A model generated the notes under the pieces. That model was not told the origin of the DNA, did no database searches, and saw only the letters and a list, made by a program, of their open reading frames with translations. Made by a program: the position numbers and the translations under genes. A stretch of DNA of 10,008 bases, from the NCBI GenBank assembly GCA_021166815.1, contig JAJPEO010000037.1, positions 1 through 10,008 of the forward strand. The letters are read 5' to 3'. Below are positions 1 to 6,136 of this stretch, in pieces; positions within the stretch are counted from its first letter, which is position 1, and every line of letters begins with the position of its first letter. The stretch is from Nocardioides sp. Lineage in GTDB: Bacteria > Actinomycetota > Actinomycetes > Propionibacteriales > Nocardioidaceae.

Positions 1-1
1 C

Positions 2-310
2 GGCGTGGTGCGCATCCTCAAGGACCTCGACACCGACATCAGCGGCCGCCACGTCCTGATCGTCGACGAGATCATCGACACCGGCCTGACCCTGAGCTGG
101 CTGGTCAACAACCTCAGCAGCCGCAACCCCGCGAGCGTCGAGATCGCCACCCTGCTGCGCAAGCCCGAGGCGCTGTCGATGCCGGTGGAGCCGAAGTACG
201 TCGGCTGGGACATCCCCAACGAGTTCGTGGTGGGCTACGGCCTCGACTACCGCGAGCGCTACCGCAACCTCCGCGACATCGGCACGCTGGCGCCCCACGT
301 CTACTCCTGA
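2..310 (+). CDS. hpt: Hypoxanthine phosphoribosyltransferase, C-terminal part (5' end outside window)
   Basis: This is the last 102 codons of a purine-salvage enzyme that joins hypoxanthine or guanine to PRPP to make IMP or GMP in the cytoplasm. The reading frame is open to the left window edge, so the GTG codons at 5 and 8 are internal rather than starts. The PRPP-binding motif is visible as [14 protein letters not shown] (about bases 56-97). The acidic pair is D-E here where many homologues have E-D. The downstream segment with [32 protein letters not shown] is the usual C-terminal part that contacts the purine base and closes the fold. The gene ends at TGA 308-310. Its position immediately before ftsH is the conserved actinobacterial order (usually preceded by tilS, which would lie outside). 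The family call is secure; only the N-terminal part is missing. Confidence 0.95.
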   Translation, partial: GVVRILKDLDTDISGRHVLIVDEIIDTGLTLSWLVNNLSSRNPASVEIATLLRKPEALSMPVEPKYVGWDIPNEFVVGYGLDYRERYRNLRDIGTLAPHVYS

Positions 311-384
311 AGCACCCCCGGACGCACTCGGAGGTCGCCCTCGCTTCACCTCGCCTGACAAAATGGCCGGCGGACGGCGACGTG

Positions 385-390
385 TACCGT
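385..390 (+). promoter_or_regulatory. Weak candidate -10 in the hpt-ftsH gap (311-434)
   Basis: The 124-bp gap between hpt and ftsH holds TACCGT (385-390), which fits TANNNT and would start a transcript near 397. A TTGACA-like hexamer CTGACA lies at 355-360, but the 24-nt spacing is too long for a normal pair. An alternative -10 is CAAAAT at 359-364. The short inverted pair GGACGG (372-377) / CCGTCC (393-398) overlaps this area. A promoter for the ftsH-fol operon would be expected in this gap, but the exact site is not clear from sequence alone. Confidence 0.2.
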
Positions 391-423
391 CACCGTCCAT
401 CCGACCATCGTGAACCTCATCGT

Positions 424-428
424 GAAAG
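424..428 (+). promoter_or_regulatory. Ribosome binding site that selects the ftsH start
   Basis: GAAAG at 424-428 sits 6 nt before GTG 435 but directly against the alternative TTG at 429. This spacing favours GTG 435, giving MKRIFKGPW as the N terminus. The in-frame TGA at 423-425 rules out any start further upstream. Confidence 0.5.
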
Positions 429-434
429 TTGCCT

Positions 435-2504
435 GTGAAGCGCATATTCAAGGGCCCCTGGCTGTGGATCGTCGTCGCCGCTGTCGCGGTGCTGCTGGCG
501 ATCCAGTTCCTCGCGCCCAACGACGGGTACGACGAGATCGAGACCTCCCGCATGTCGGAGTACATCGCCGCGGGCGAGGTCAAGGAGATCTCCTTCATCG
601 ACGGTGAGCAGGAGATCCGCGCCACCCTCGACAAGGACGTGCGCAAGGGCAGCGACAAGGTCGTCAGCCACTACATCCAGGGCCAGCAGGAGTCGATCCT
701 GGCGCTCGTCGACGAGCAGGTCGGTGAGGGCACGATCGAGAAGTCGAACTCCGAGAACCCCCAGCCCAGCTTCCTGGGCTCGATCCTCGCGACGCTGCTG
801 CCGTTCGCGCTGATCATCTTGCTGTTCGTCTTCTTGATGAACCAGGCGCAGGGCGGCGGCGGCCGCGGTGTCATGCAGTTCGCCAAGAGCCGCGCCAAGC
901 TGATCACCAAGGACATGCCGAAGACCACCTTCGCCGACGTGGCCGGGTGCGAGGAGGCCATCGAGGAGCTCGGCGAGATCAAGGAGTTCCTCCAGGAGCC
1001 GGCGAAGTTCCAGGCCGTCGGCGCCAAGATCCCCAAGGGCGTGCTCCTGTACGGCCCCCCCGGCACGGGCAAGACCCTCCTGGCGCGCGCCGTCGCGGGC
1101 GAGGCCGGCGTGCCGTTCTACTCCATCTCCGGCTCCGACTTCGTCGAGATGTTCGTCGGTGTCGGCGCCAGTCGCGTGCGCGACCTGTTCGAGCAGGCCA
1201 AGGAGAACCCGCCGGCCATCGTCTTCATCGACGAGATCGACGCCGTCGGACGCCACCGCGGCGCCGGCATGGGCGGCGGCCACGACGAGCGCGAGCAGAC
1301 CCTCAACCAGCTCCTCGTCGAGATGGACGGCTTCGACGTGCGCGGCGGCGTCATCCTCATCGCCGCGACCAACCGGCCCGACGTGCTCGACCCGGCGCTG
1401 CTGCGCCCGGGCCGCTTCGACCGCCAGGTGCAGGTCGACGCCCCCGACCTCAACGGTCGCCACCAGATCCTCAAGGTCCACTCCCGCGGCAAGCCGATCG
1501 CCGAGGGCATCGACCTGCTCAGCGTGGCGCGGCGTACCCCCGGCTTCACCGGTGCCGACCTCGCCAACGTCCTCAACGAGGCCGCGCTGCTCACTGCGCG
1601 CGGCAACGCCAAGCTCATCACCAACGAGGCGCTCGACGAGGCCATCGACCGCGTCATCGCCGGCCCGCAGCGGCGCACCCGCCTGATGAGCGAGAAGGAG
1701 AAGCTCATCACCGCCTACCACGAGGGCGGCCACGCCCTCGTCGCCGCGGCGCTGCCCGGCACCGACCCGGTGCACAAGGTGACGATCCTGCCCCGCGGGC
1801 GCGCGCTGGGCTACACGATGGTGCTGCCCGACCAGGACAAGTACAGCCAGACCCGCAGCGAGATGCTCGACAAGCTCGCCTACATGCTCGGCGGCATGGC
1901 TGCCGAGGCGCTGATCTTCCACGACGTGACCTCCGGCGCCGGCAACGACATCGAGAAGGCCACCAACCTCGCCCGCGCGATGGTCACCCAGTACGGCATG
2001 ACCGAGCGCCTCGGGGCCGTCAAGCTCGGGGAGTCCAACGCCGAGCCGTTCCTGGGTCGCGACATGGGCCACCAGCGCAACTACTCCGAGGAGACCGCCG
2101 CGGCCGTCGACCAGGAGGTCAAGACCCTGCTGGGCCAGGCCCACCAGGAGGCCTTCGACATCCTCGAGGAGAACCGCGACGTCCTCGACGCGCTGGTCCT
2201 CGCGCTGCTCGACAAGGAGACCCTCGACAAGGCCGAGGTCGCCGCGATCTTCGAGCCGCTGCGCAGGCGCCCGACCCGGCCCGCCTGGACCGGCTCGCCC
2301 GAGCGCGTGCCGTCCTCGATCCCGCCGGTCGACATCCCGGAGGAGATCCGCGACCGCGCCAAGGTCGACGGTGCCCCGGCCGAGCCGGAGGCCGGCGCGA
2401 TCCTGACCCCGCCCTCGGCCGGTGGCGACGTGCACGGCGACCCGGGCCTGGCTCCCGGGGGCGACCAGCCCACCCCGCCGTCCCCGGACGGGTCGAGCGC
2501 ATGA
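435..2504 (+). CDS. ftsH: ATP-dependent zinc metalloprotease FtsH
   Basis: FtsH is a hexameric inner-membrane AAA+ protease that extracts and degrades misfolded membrane proteins and some short-lived cytosolic regulators. The 689-residue product has a first membrane helix at about 9-27, an extracytoplasmic domain, and a second helix at about 113-135. It then has the AAA+ module with Walker A GPPGTGKT (207-214), Walker B IVFIDEID (262-269) and the second region of homology ending in RPGRFDR with arginine fingers R327 and R330. The M41 peptidase domain carries zinc ligands H429 and H433 in HEGGH, with catalytic E430, and D505 in [10 protein letters not shown] as the third ligand. After about residue 612 comes a Pro/Gly/Ala-rich, probably disordered tail of some 78 residues. 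The GTG at 435 is preferred over TTG 429 because of the RBS spacing and because homologues begin MKRIFK. The stop TGA overlaps the folE ATG by 4 bp, so translation is probably coupled to the folate genes. Confidence 0.97.
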   Translation: MKRIFKGPWLWIVVAAVAVLLAIQFLAPNDGYDEIETSRMSEYIAAGEVKEISFIDGEQEIRATLDKDVRKGSDKVVSHYIQGQQESILALVDEQVGEGTIEKSNSENPQPSFLGSILATLLPFALIILLFVFLMNQAQGGGGRGVMQFAKSRAKLITKDMPKTTFADVAGCEEAIEELGEIKEFLQEPAKFQAVGAKIPKGVLLYGPPGTGKTLLARAVAGEAGVPFYSISGSDFVEMFVGVGASRVRDLFEQAKENPPAIVFIDEIDAVGRHRGAGMGGGHDEREQTLNQLLVEMDGFDVRGGVILIAATNRPDVLDPALLRPGRFDRQVQVDAPDLNGRHQILKVHSRGKPIAEGIDLLSVARRTPGFTGADLANVLNEAALLTARGNAKLITNEALDEAIDRVIAGPQRRTRLMSEKEKLITAYHEGGHALVAAALPGTDPVHKVTILPRGRALGYTMVLPDQDKYSQTRSEMLDKLAYMLGGMAAEALIFHDVTSGAGNDIEKATNLARAMVTQYGMTERLGAVKLGESNAEPFLGRDMGHQRNYSEETAAAVDQEVKTLLGQAHQEAFDILEENRDVLDALVLALLDKETLDKAEVAAIFEPLRRRPTRPAWTGSPERVPSSIPPVDIPEEIRDRAKVDGAPAEPEAGAILTPPSAGGDVHGDPGLAPGGDQPTPPSPDGSSA

Positions 2505-3136
2505 CCGAGCAGGTCGCGACGCCCGACCCGATCTCCCTCGCCGAGCGCTCCCCCGAGGACGTCCCCGAGTTCGACCACGCACGGGCCGAGGCCGCGGTGC
2601 GCGAGCTGCTGGCCGCGATCGGGGAGGACCCCGACCGCGAGGGCCTGCGCGAGACTCCGGCGCGGGTCGCCCGTGCGTACGCCGAGCTCACCCAGGGCCT
2701 GCGCCAGGCGCCCCGCGACGTGCTCACCACGACGTTCGACCTCGGGCACGACGAGATGGTCCTCGTGCGCGACATCGAGCTGTGGTCGATGTGCGAGCAC
2801 CACCTCGTGCCGTTCACCGGCGTCGCCCACGTCGGCTACATCCCGGCCGAGTCCGGCAAGATCACCGGCCTGTCCAAGCTCGCCCGGCTCGTCGACGTCT
2901 ACGCCAAGCGCCCCCAGGTGCAGGAGCGGCTCACCACGCAGGTGGCCGACGCGTTGATGGAGATCCTCGAGGCCCGGGGAGTCATCGTCGTCATCGAGGC
3001 CGAGCACCTGTGCATGACCATGCGCGGGGTGCGCAAGGCCGGGGCCCGGACGATCACCTCCGCCGTCCGTGGCGGGATGCGCAACGCGACCACGCGCGCG
3101 GAGGCGATGGCCCTCATCCGGTCGGGCACCCGGTGA
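2501..3136 (+). CDS. folE: GTP cyclohydrolase I (FolE)
   Basis: This enzyme converts GTP to 7,8-dihydroneopterin triphosphate and formate, the first committed step of folate synthesis. The product has 211 residues, a normal length. Zinc ligands are C98 and H101 in [10 protein letters not shown], with C171 in [12 protein letters not shown] as the third. H100 and H169 match the catalytic histidines of E. coli FolE. The central signature [23 protein letters not shown] is intact, and the phosphate-binding region [11 protein letters not shown] lies near the C terminus. This is the zinc-dependent type I enzyme, not FolE2. The ATG overlaps the ftsH stop (ATGA) and there is no strong Shine-Dalgarno sequence upstream, so ribosomes finishing ftsH probably re-initiate here. 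The stop overlaps the GTG of folP in the same way. Confidence 0.97.
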   Translation: MTEQVATPDPISLAERSPEDVPEFDHARAEAAVRELLAAIGEDPDREGLRETPARVARAYAELTQGLRQAPRDVLTTTFDLGHDEMVLVRDIELWSMCEHHLVPFTGVAHVGYIPAESGKITGLSKLARLVDVYAKRPQVQERLTTQVADALMEILEARGVIVVIEAEHLCMTMRGVRKAGARTITSAVRGGMRNATTRAEAMALIRSGTR

Positions 3137-3972
3137 CCCGGTGGCGTGAGCGTGGCCGGCCCCTGGTGATGGGGGTCGTCAACGTCACGCCCGACTCCTT
3201 CTCCGACGGCGGCCGCTACGACGACACGCCCCGCGCGGTCGAGCACGGGTTGGCGCTGCTGGCCGACGGCGCCGACATCCTCGACATCGGGGGCGAGTCG
3301 ACCCGCCCCGGCGCGACCCGGCCCCTGGTGGCCGAGGAGCTCGACCGGGTGGTCCCGGTGATCCGCGAGCTGGCGTCGCACGGGGCCGTGCTCAGCGTCG
3401 ACACCATGCGCGCCGAGGTCGCCGTGGCCGCGGTCGAGGCCGGCGCCGCGATGGTCAACGACGTCGCCGGTGGCCTGGCCGACCCCGACATGCTCGCGGC
3501 GGTCGCCGCGACCGGCGCGACGTACGTCGCCATGCACTGGCGCGGCCACAGCGACCGGATGCAGTCGATGACCGACTACTCCGACCACGGTGGCGTCGTG
3601 CCCGGCGTGGTCGCCGAGCTCGGCGAGCGGCTCGACGCCTGCCTGGCCGCCGGGGTCGATGCCGAGCGGATCGTGCTGGACCCCGGCCTGGGCTTCGCCA
3701 AGACCGCGGAGCACAACTGGGAGCTGCTGCGGGGCCTGGACGCGGTCGCGGCCCTGGGGTACCCGCTGCTCGTGGGCGCGAGCCGCAAGAACTTCCTCGG
3801 CCGGCTGCTGGCCGACGCCGAGGGCCACCCCCGGCCGGTCGACCAGCGTGAGAGCGCCCACGTCGCCCTGGTGACCATGCTGGCCGACCAGGGAGTGTGG
3901 GGAGTGCGCGTGCACGACGTACGCGCGGCCAGCGATGCGCTGGCCGCCTGGCAGGCGTGGAGGAACGCATGA
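3133..3972 (+). CDS. folP: Dihydropteroate synthase (FolP)
   Basis: Dihydropteroate synthase joins 6-hydroxymethyl-7,8-dihydropterin pyrophosphate to p-aminobenzoate and is the sulfonamide target. The 279-residue TIM-barrel protein has both family signatures: [15 protein letters not shown] (13-27, N17) and [11 protein letters not shown] (51-61, T57-R58). It also has SVDT (D90), NDVAG (N109), [13 protein letters not shown] (D183), GASRKNFLG (S217-R218-K219) and the final RVHDV (R259, H261). All residues known to bind pterin or pABA in E. coli FolP have counterparts. The GTG start overlaps the folE stop by 4 bp (GTGA), and the first signature begins only 12 residues later, normal for the family. 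It resembles the functional mycobacterial FolP1 rather than the inactive FolP2 paralogue, judging by the intact motifs. Its stop overlaps folB. Confidence 0.96.
   Translation: MTRWRERGRPLVMGVVNVTPDSFSDGGRYDDTPRAVEHGLALLADGADILDIGGESTRPGATRPLVAEELDRVVPVIRELASHGAVLSVDTMRAEVAVAAVEAGAAMVNDVAGGLADPDMLAAVAATGATYVAMHWRGHSDRMQSMTDYSDHGGVVPGVVAELGERLDACLAAGVDAERIVLDPGLGFAKTAEHNWELLRGLDAVAALGYPLLVGASRKNFLGRLLADAEGHPRPVDQRESAHVALVTMLADQGVWGVRVHDVRAASDALAAWQAWRNA
3959..3963 (+). promoter_or_regulatory. Shine-Dalgarno sequence of folB inside the folP 3' end
   Basis: GGAGG at 3959-3963 lies 5 nt before the ATG at 3969 and is a perfect anti-16S match. It is the clearest ribosome site in the folate operon and confirms the folB start. 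The other junctions rely more on stop/start overlap. Confidence 0.8.
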
Positions 3973-4343
3973 CCGACGAGCTGAGCGTCACCGGCATCGA
4001 GTGCTGGGGCCACCACGGCGTCTTCGACTTCGAGAAGCGCGACGGCCAGGTCTTCGTGGTCGACCTCACCCTCGGGATCGACACCCGCCCGGCGGCCGCG
4101 TCCGACGCCCTCGCCGACACCGTCGACTACGGCGGCCTGGTCGCCGGCGTCCGGGCCGCCGTCGAGCGTGACCCCGTCGATCTGATAGAGACTGTCGTGC
4201 AGAGGATCGCCGACGTGTGCCTGTTGGACACTCGTGTTGAATGGGCGCGCGTCACGATCCACAAGCCGGATGCACCAATCGAGGCGACGTACTCGGACGT
4301 CGCACTCACCATCACCAGGACGCGAGGTCCCGCACATGACTGA
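3969..4343 (+). CDS. folB: Dihydroneopterin aldolase (FolB)
   Basis: FolB cleaves 7,8-dihydroneopterin to 6-hydroxymethyl-7,8-dihydropterin and glycolaldehyde, supplying the FolK substrate. The 124-residue product is a single tunnelling-fold domain of normal length. Diagnostic residues are the N-terminal block GIECWGHHGVFDFEKRDGQ with E22 (pterin-anchoring glutamate), Y54 in VDYGGL, and K99 in IHKPDAPIE. These line up almost by number with E22, Y54 and K100 of the S. aureus enzyme. The ATG overlaps the folP stop (ATGA) and is preceded by a perfect GGAGG. The 3' end overlaps folK by 8 bp. The stretch from about 4180 to 4320 has a few more A/T third positions (for example ctgatagag, gttgaatgg) than its neighbours, but the protein is intact, so this is probably local variation. 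Confidence 0.95.
   Translation: MTDELSVTGIECWGHHGVFDFEKRDGQVFVVDLTLGIDTRPAAASDALADTVDYGGLVAGVRAAVERDPVDLIETVVQRIADVCLLDTRVEWARVTIHKPDAPIEATYSDVALTITRTRGPAHD
4324..4327 (+). promoter_or_regulatory. Shine-Dalgarno sequence of folK inside folB
   Basis: GAGG at 4324-4327 lies 8 nt before the ATG at 4336 and supports that start rather than the internal ATG encoding residue 19. Confidence 0.6.
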
Positions 4344-4905
4344 GACCCCCAACCCGCACATCATCGACGCCGACTCCCTCACCGGCGAGATGCACCCCAT
4401 CCGCCGGGTCGTGGTCGCGCTGGGATCGAACCTGGGTGAGCGCTTCACCAGCCTGCAGGGTGCAGTCAGCGCCCTCGCCGACACCCCCGACTTCTGGATC
4501 ACCGGCGTCTCAGCGGTCTACGAGACCGTCGCGGTCGACGCGCCGGCCGGCTCGCAGGACTACTACAACGCGGTCGTCCTCGCCGACACCACGATGCCCG
4601 CCCGCCGCCTCATGGAGCGGGCCCTGGCCATCGAGGACGCCTTCCACCGCGAGCGCAGCGACGTGCGCAACGCCCCGCGCACGCTCGACGTCGACCTGAT
4701 CGTCATGGGCGACCGGCGCTCAGACGAGGACTTCCTGCGCCTGCCCCACCCGCGCGCGCACGAGCGGGCCTTCGTGCTGCAGCCGTGGTACGACCTCGAG
4801 CCCGACGCGGTGCTGCCCGGTCACGGTCCGATCGCCGACCTGCTGGAGAAGTGCGACCGCTCGGGCATCAAGCTCCGCGAAGACCTGGACCTCCAGGCGG
4901 AGTGA
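4336..4905 (+). CDS. folK: 2-amino-4-hydroxy-6-hydroxymethyldihydropteridine diphosphokinase (HPPK, FolK)
   Basis: HPPK moves pyrophosphate from ATP to 6-hydroxymethyl-7,8-dihydropterin, making the co-substrate of FolP. The 189-residue product has the N-terminal ALGSNLGER motif (28-36), the YETVAVDAPAGSQDYYNAVV pterin-binding region, and the HPPK signature RNAPRTLDVDLIVMGD (111-126). Within that signature D118 and D120 match the two magnesium-binding aspartates of E. coli (D95, D97). LPHPRAHERAFVLQPW (136-151) follows as usual. About 21 residues precede the first beta strand, longer than in E. coli FolK. This short leader could be real, or the start could be the ATG at residue 19. GAGG at proper spacing favours 4336. 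It overlaps folB by 8 bp and the DUF3180 start by 4 bp, so it belongs to the same operon. Confidence 0.95.
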   Translation: MTETPNPHIIDADSLTGEMHPIRRVVVALGSNLGERFTSLQGAVSALADTPDFWITGVSAVYETVAVDAPAGSQDYYNAVVLADTTMPARRLMERALAIEDAFHRERSDVRNAPRTLDVDLIVMGDRRSDEDFLRLPHPRAHERAFVLQPWYDLEPDAVLPGHGPIADLLEKCDRSGIKLREDLDLQAE

Positions 4906-5384
4906 CGTCACCGGAGTCGCCCCGGGGCCATCGATCCCTGCGGCCGGTGTCCGGCCGGTCGCTGGCCATCGCCGGCGTGCTCGGCCTCGTCCTGGGGTGG
5001 GTCGTGACCCGGGTGGTGGCGCGGGTGAGCGGCACCGCTCCGCTCGTGTCGTGGCTGCAGCCGCTGGCCCTGGCGCTGAGCGCGGCGATCGTGGGCTTCC
5101 TCGCTTGGCACACGTGGCGCACCGTGCAGCAGCGCGGAGCGTGGCTGGAGCTCGACCACGCCGTCAACCGCCTGGTCCTGGCCCGCGCCTGCGCGATCGC
5201 CGGTGCTTTCGTGGCCGGCGGCTACTCGGGGTACGCCATCACGTGGCTCGGTGACGCCTCCGAGCGGGCCGACGACTGGATCGCCCGGTCGGTCGCCGCG
5301 GCGCTCGCGAGCCTGGCGGTGATGGGCGGATCCCTCATTTTGGAGCGAGCGTGTCGCACGCCGGGGGACCCTGACCGCCCCTAG
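4902..5384 (+). CDS. DUF3180 family integral membrane protein of the folate operon
   Basis: This is a 160-residue membrane protein without known biochemical function. Four hydrophobic helices are visible at about 20-42, 47-69, 93-116 and 127-147. The short hydrophilic tail contains ERACRTPGDPD, similar to the C-terminal ending I recall for DUF3180 proteins. In Mycobacterium tuberculosis the gene after folK (Rv3605c) holds the same position, which supports the family call. The GTG at 4902 overlaps the folK TGA (GTGA); a later GTG at residue 17, just before helix 1, is an alternative start. Constant linkage to folK suggests a role tied to folate or pterin metabolism or to the membrane near FtsH. 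That is inference only: there are no catalytic motifs to read. It ends at TAG 5382-5384, which overlaps the promoter-like hexamer of the next gene. Confidence 0.82.
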   Translation: MTSPESPRGHRSLRPVSGRSLAIAGVLGLVLGWVVTRVVARVSGTAPLVSWLQPLALALSAAIVGFLAWHTWRTVQQRGAWLELDHAVNRLVLARACAIAGAFVAGGYSGYAITWLGDASERADDWIARSVAAALASLAVMGGSLILERACRTPGDPDRP

Positions 5385-5387
5385 GGT
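5382..5387 (+). promoter_or_regulatory. Candidate -10 for leaderless start of the coiled-coil gene
   Basis: TAGGGT (TANNNT) ends 6 nt before ATG 5394, so transcription could begin at or near the A of the start codon. The hexamer overlaps the TAG stop of the DUF3180 gene. AGGG here could instead act as a Shine-Dalgarno sequence at 7-nt spacing, making the gene part of the folate transcript; the sequence alone cannot separate the two. No convincing -35 was seen. Confidence 0.4.
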
Positions 5388-5393
5388 GGCCCC

Positions 5394-5990
5394 ATGTCTT
5401 CCCCTCAGCCCCAGCAGTCACAGGCGTTGCGTGGTGCAGCGCGTCGTCGACAGCGCAGCACGCGACTGGTCGTCGCGGTCGCGCTCCTGGTGGTCGCCGC
5501 CCTCTCCGTGATCGGCGCCATCGCGTCCGGCTCGGCCCTGCTGACGACCGGTGCTGCCGTGGTGGCCCTGGTGCTGGGTGCCGCCGCGACCCGTATCACC
5601 CACTCCGAGCTGCTGACCGCGCGCCGCGAGGCCGCCCGTGACCGGGCTGCCCAGGCCCAGGCGTACCGCGAGATCACCGAGCGGCGTACGGCCGAGAACG
5701 AGGCGTTCGCCACTGACATGCGCCGCAAGATCGGCGCCCGCGAGGAGGCCATCGACGCGCTGGAGAAGGCCCTGTCGACCTGGCAGCGCAAGGCTGCCGA
5801 CCAGACCCGCAAGCTCGGCGCCGAGGCGCGTCGCGCCGACACCGCCGAGCGGGGCCGCGACGACGCCGAGACGCGCGCCGCCGAGGCGATCGTGCGGGTC
5901 GCCGAGCTCGAGGCCGAGCTCGACGTGGCCCGTGCCGAGGTCGACGCCCTCAAGGGCGAGCTGGCCCGCCGCGCCGCCCGCACCGCCTGA
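5394..5990 (+). CDS. Uncharacterised membrane-anchored coiled-coil protein
   Basis: I do not recognise a named family. The 198-residue product starts with a short Gln/Arg-rich cytoplasmic segment (1-23). It then has two closely spaced hydrophobic helices (about 24-43 and 47-66), forming a hairpin with a very short outside loop. The rest (about 70-197) is a long, highly charged Ala/Glu/Arg/Asp-rich region with heptad-like spacing, for example VAELEAELDVARAEVDALKGELARRAA, which should form a cytoplasmic coiled coil. No catalytic motif, cysteine pair or signal peptide is visible. It lies 9 bp after the DUF3180 stop and on the same strand, so it may be the last gene of the ftsH-fol operon, though a promoter-like TAGGGT lies between. 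The shape suggests a scaffold or oligomeric membrane adaptor. Coding potential is supported by normal G+C third positions and the clean two-helix-plus-coil pattern. Confidence 0.8.
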   Translation: MSSPQPQQSQALRGAARRRQRSTRLVVAVALLVVAALSVIGAIASGSALLTTGAAVVALVLGAAATRITHSELLTARREAARDRAAQAQAYREITERRTAENEAFATDMRRKIGAREEAIDALEKALSTWQRKAADQTRKLGAEARRADTAERGRDDAETRAAEAIVRVAELEAELDVARAEVDALKGELARRAARTA

Positions 5991-6009
5991 TCCCTGCGAG
6001 TTCGCCCGA

Positions 6010-6059
6010 GCGGTGAGTGAGCCACCTCCCGGTGGCTGTGAATGTGGCTCACGCACCGC
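6010..6059. repeat. Long imperfect inverted repeat / hairpin in the gap before the GNAT gene
   Basis: Left arm GCGGTGAGTGAGCCAC (6010-6025) and right arm GTGGCTCACGCACCGC (6044-6059) pair at 15 of 16 positions, with one A/G mismatch at 6016/6053 and an 18-nt spacer. Inside it, AGCCACC (6020-6026) can also pair with GGTGGCT (6031-6037) across a 4-nt loop, giving a competing hairpin. The element starts 19 nt after the coiled-coil gene stop. No T-run follows, so it is not a classical rho-independent terminator. Actinobacterial terminators often lack the T-run, so ending the upstream transcript is one likely role; an operator is another. Confidence 0.75.
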
Positions 6060-6094
6060 GTACGGCACCCTGCGGCGAGCGTGGTCCTGACCCC

Positions 6095-6108
6095 GCCCCG
6101 CACGGGGC
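6095..6108. repeat. Short GC-rich inverted repeat upstream of the GNAT promoter
   Basis: GCCCC (6095-6099) and GGGGC (6104-6108) flank the 4-nt loop GCAC. If the GNAT transcript starts at 6137 this covers about -42 to -29, where a -35 element would be. It may be a regulator site, part of the terminator region, or chance in GC-rich DNA. Confidence 0.35.
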
Positions 6109-6123
6109 CACGGCCGCAAGTGG

Positions 6124-6129
6124 CACAAT
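6124..6129 (+). promoter_or_regulatory. Candidate -10 for leaderless start of the GNAT gene
   Basis: CACAAT (6124-6129) keeps the key A at position 2 and T at position 6 of TANNNT and lies 7 nt before GTG 6137. No Shine-Dalgarno sequence at proper spacing is seen; the G-rich run abuts the start codon. This decides the start: earlier in-frame codons fall inside the hairpin region. Confidence 0.45.
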
Positions 6130-6136
6130 CGGGCGG

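Noticed and set aside
429..434. TTG 429 as the ftsH start
   Set aside because: Open in frame, but GAAAG abuts it with no spacing, and homologues start at MKRIFK, which corresponds to GTG 435.
410..607. Small 65-codon plus-strand frame starting at GTG 410
   Set aside because: It overlaps the ftsH start in another frame and turns into Arg-rich shadow sequence; no family resemblance.
1719..1733. HEGGH instead of HEAGH in FtsH, considered as an active-site defect
   Set aside because: It still fits HEXXH with both histidines and the glutamate. HEGGH is, as I recall, normal in actinobacterial FtsH.
947..2500. Long plus-strand frame ahead of folE, in frame with it
   Set aside because: The part before 2501 translates to Arg/Pro/Gly-rich low-complexity sequence and overlaps ftsH. 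Only the section from ATG 2501 shows FolE motifs. The same reasoning applies to the upstream parts of the folP, DUF3180 and permease frames.
417..2582. 721-codon open frame on the minus strand across ftsH
   Set aside because: It is a mirror of ftsH caused by G/C third positions. Its translation is Arg/Gly/Leu/Val repeats without any motif, whereas the plus strand gives an intact FtsH.
4180..4330. Lower G+C codons in the second half of folB, considered as a sign of gene transfer
   Set aside because: The stretch is short, the protein is intact with all catalytic residues, and the gene sits in its conserved operon position.
5363..5392. Inverted repeat ACCCT / AGGGT with flanking G and C runs around the DUF3180 stop, considered as a terminator
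   Set aside because: The stem is only 5 bp, with a mismatched middle and no T-run, and it overlaps the next start codon. A promoter hexamer or ribosome site explains AGGGT better.
6017..6136. GTG 6017 as an upstream start of the GNAT gene (40 extra residues)
   Set aside because: The codon lies inside the long hairpin. The extra residues have no GNAT similarity, and a promoter-like hexamer at 6124-6129 points to GTG 6137.
5991..6136. Possible riboswitch or small RNA in the 146-bp gap
   Set aside because: A strong inverted repeat exists, but I recognise no tetrahydrofolate, SAM or other known riboswitch core. The element lies after the folate genes and the next gene appears leaderless.
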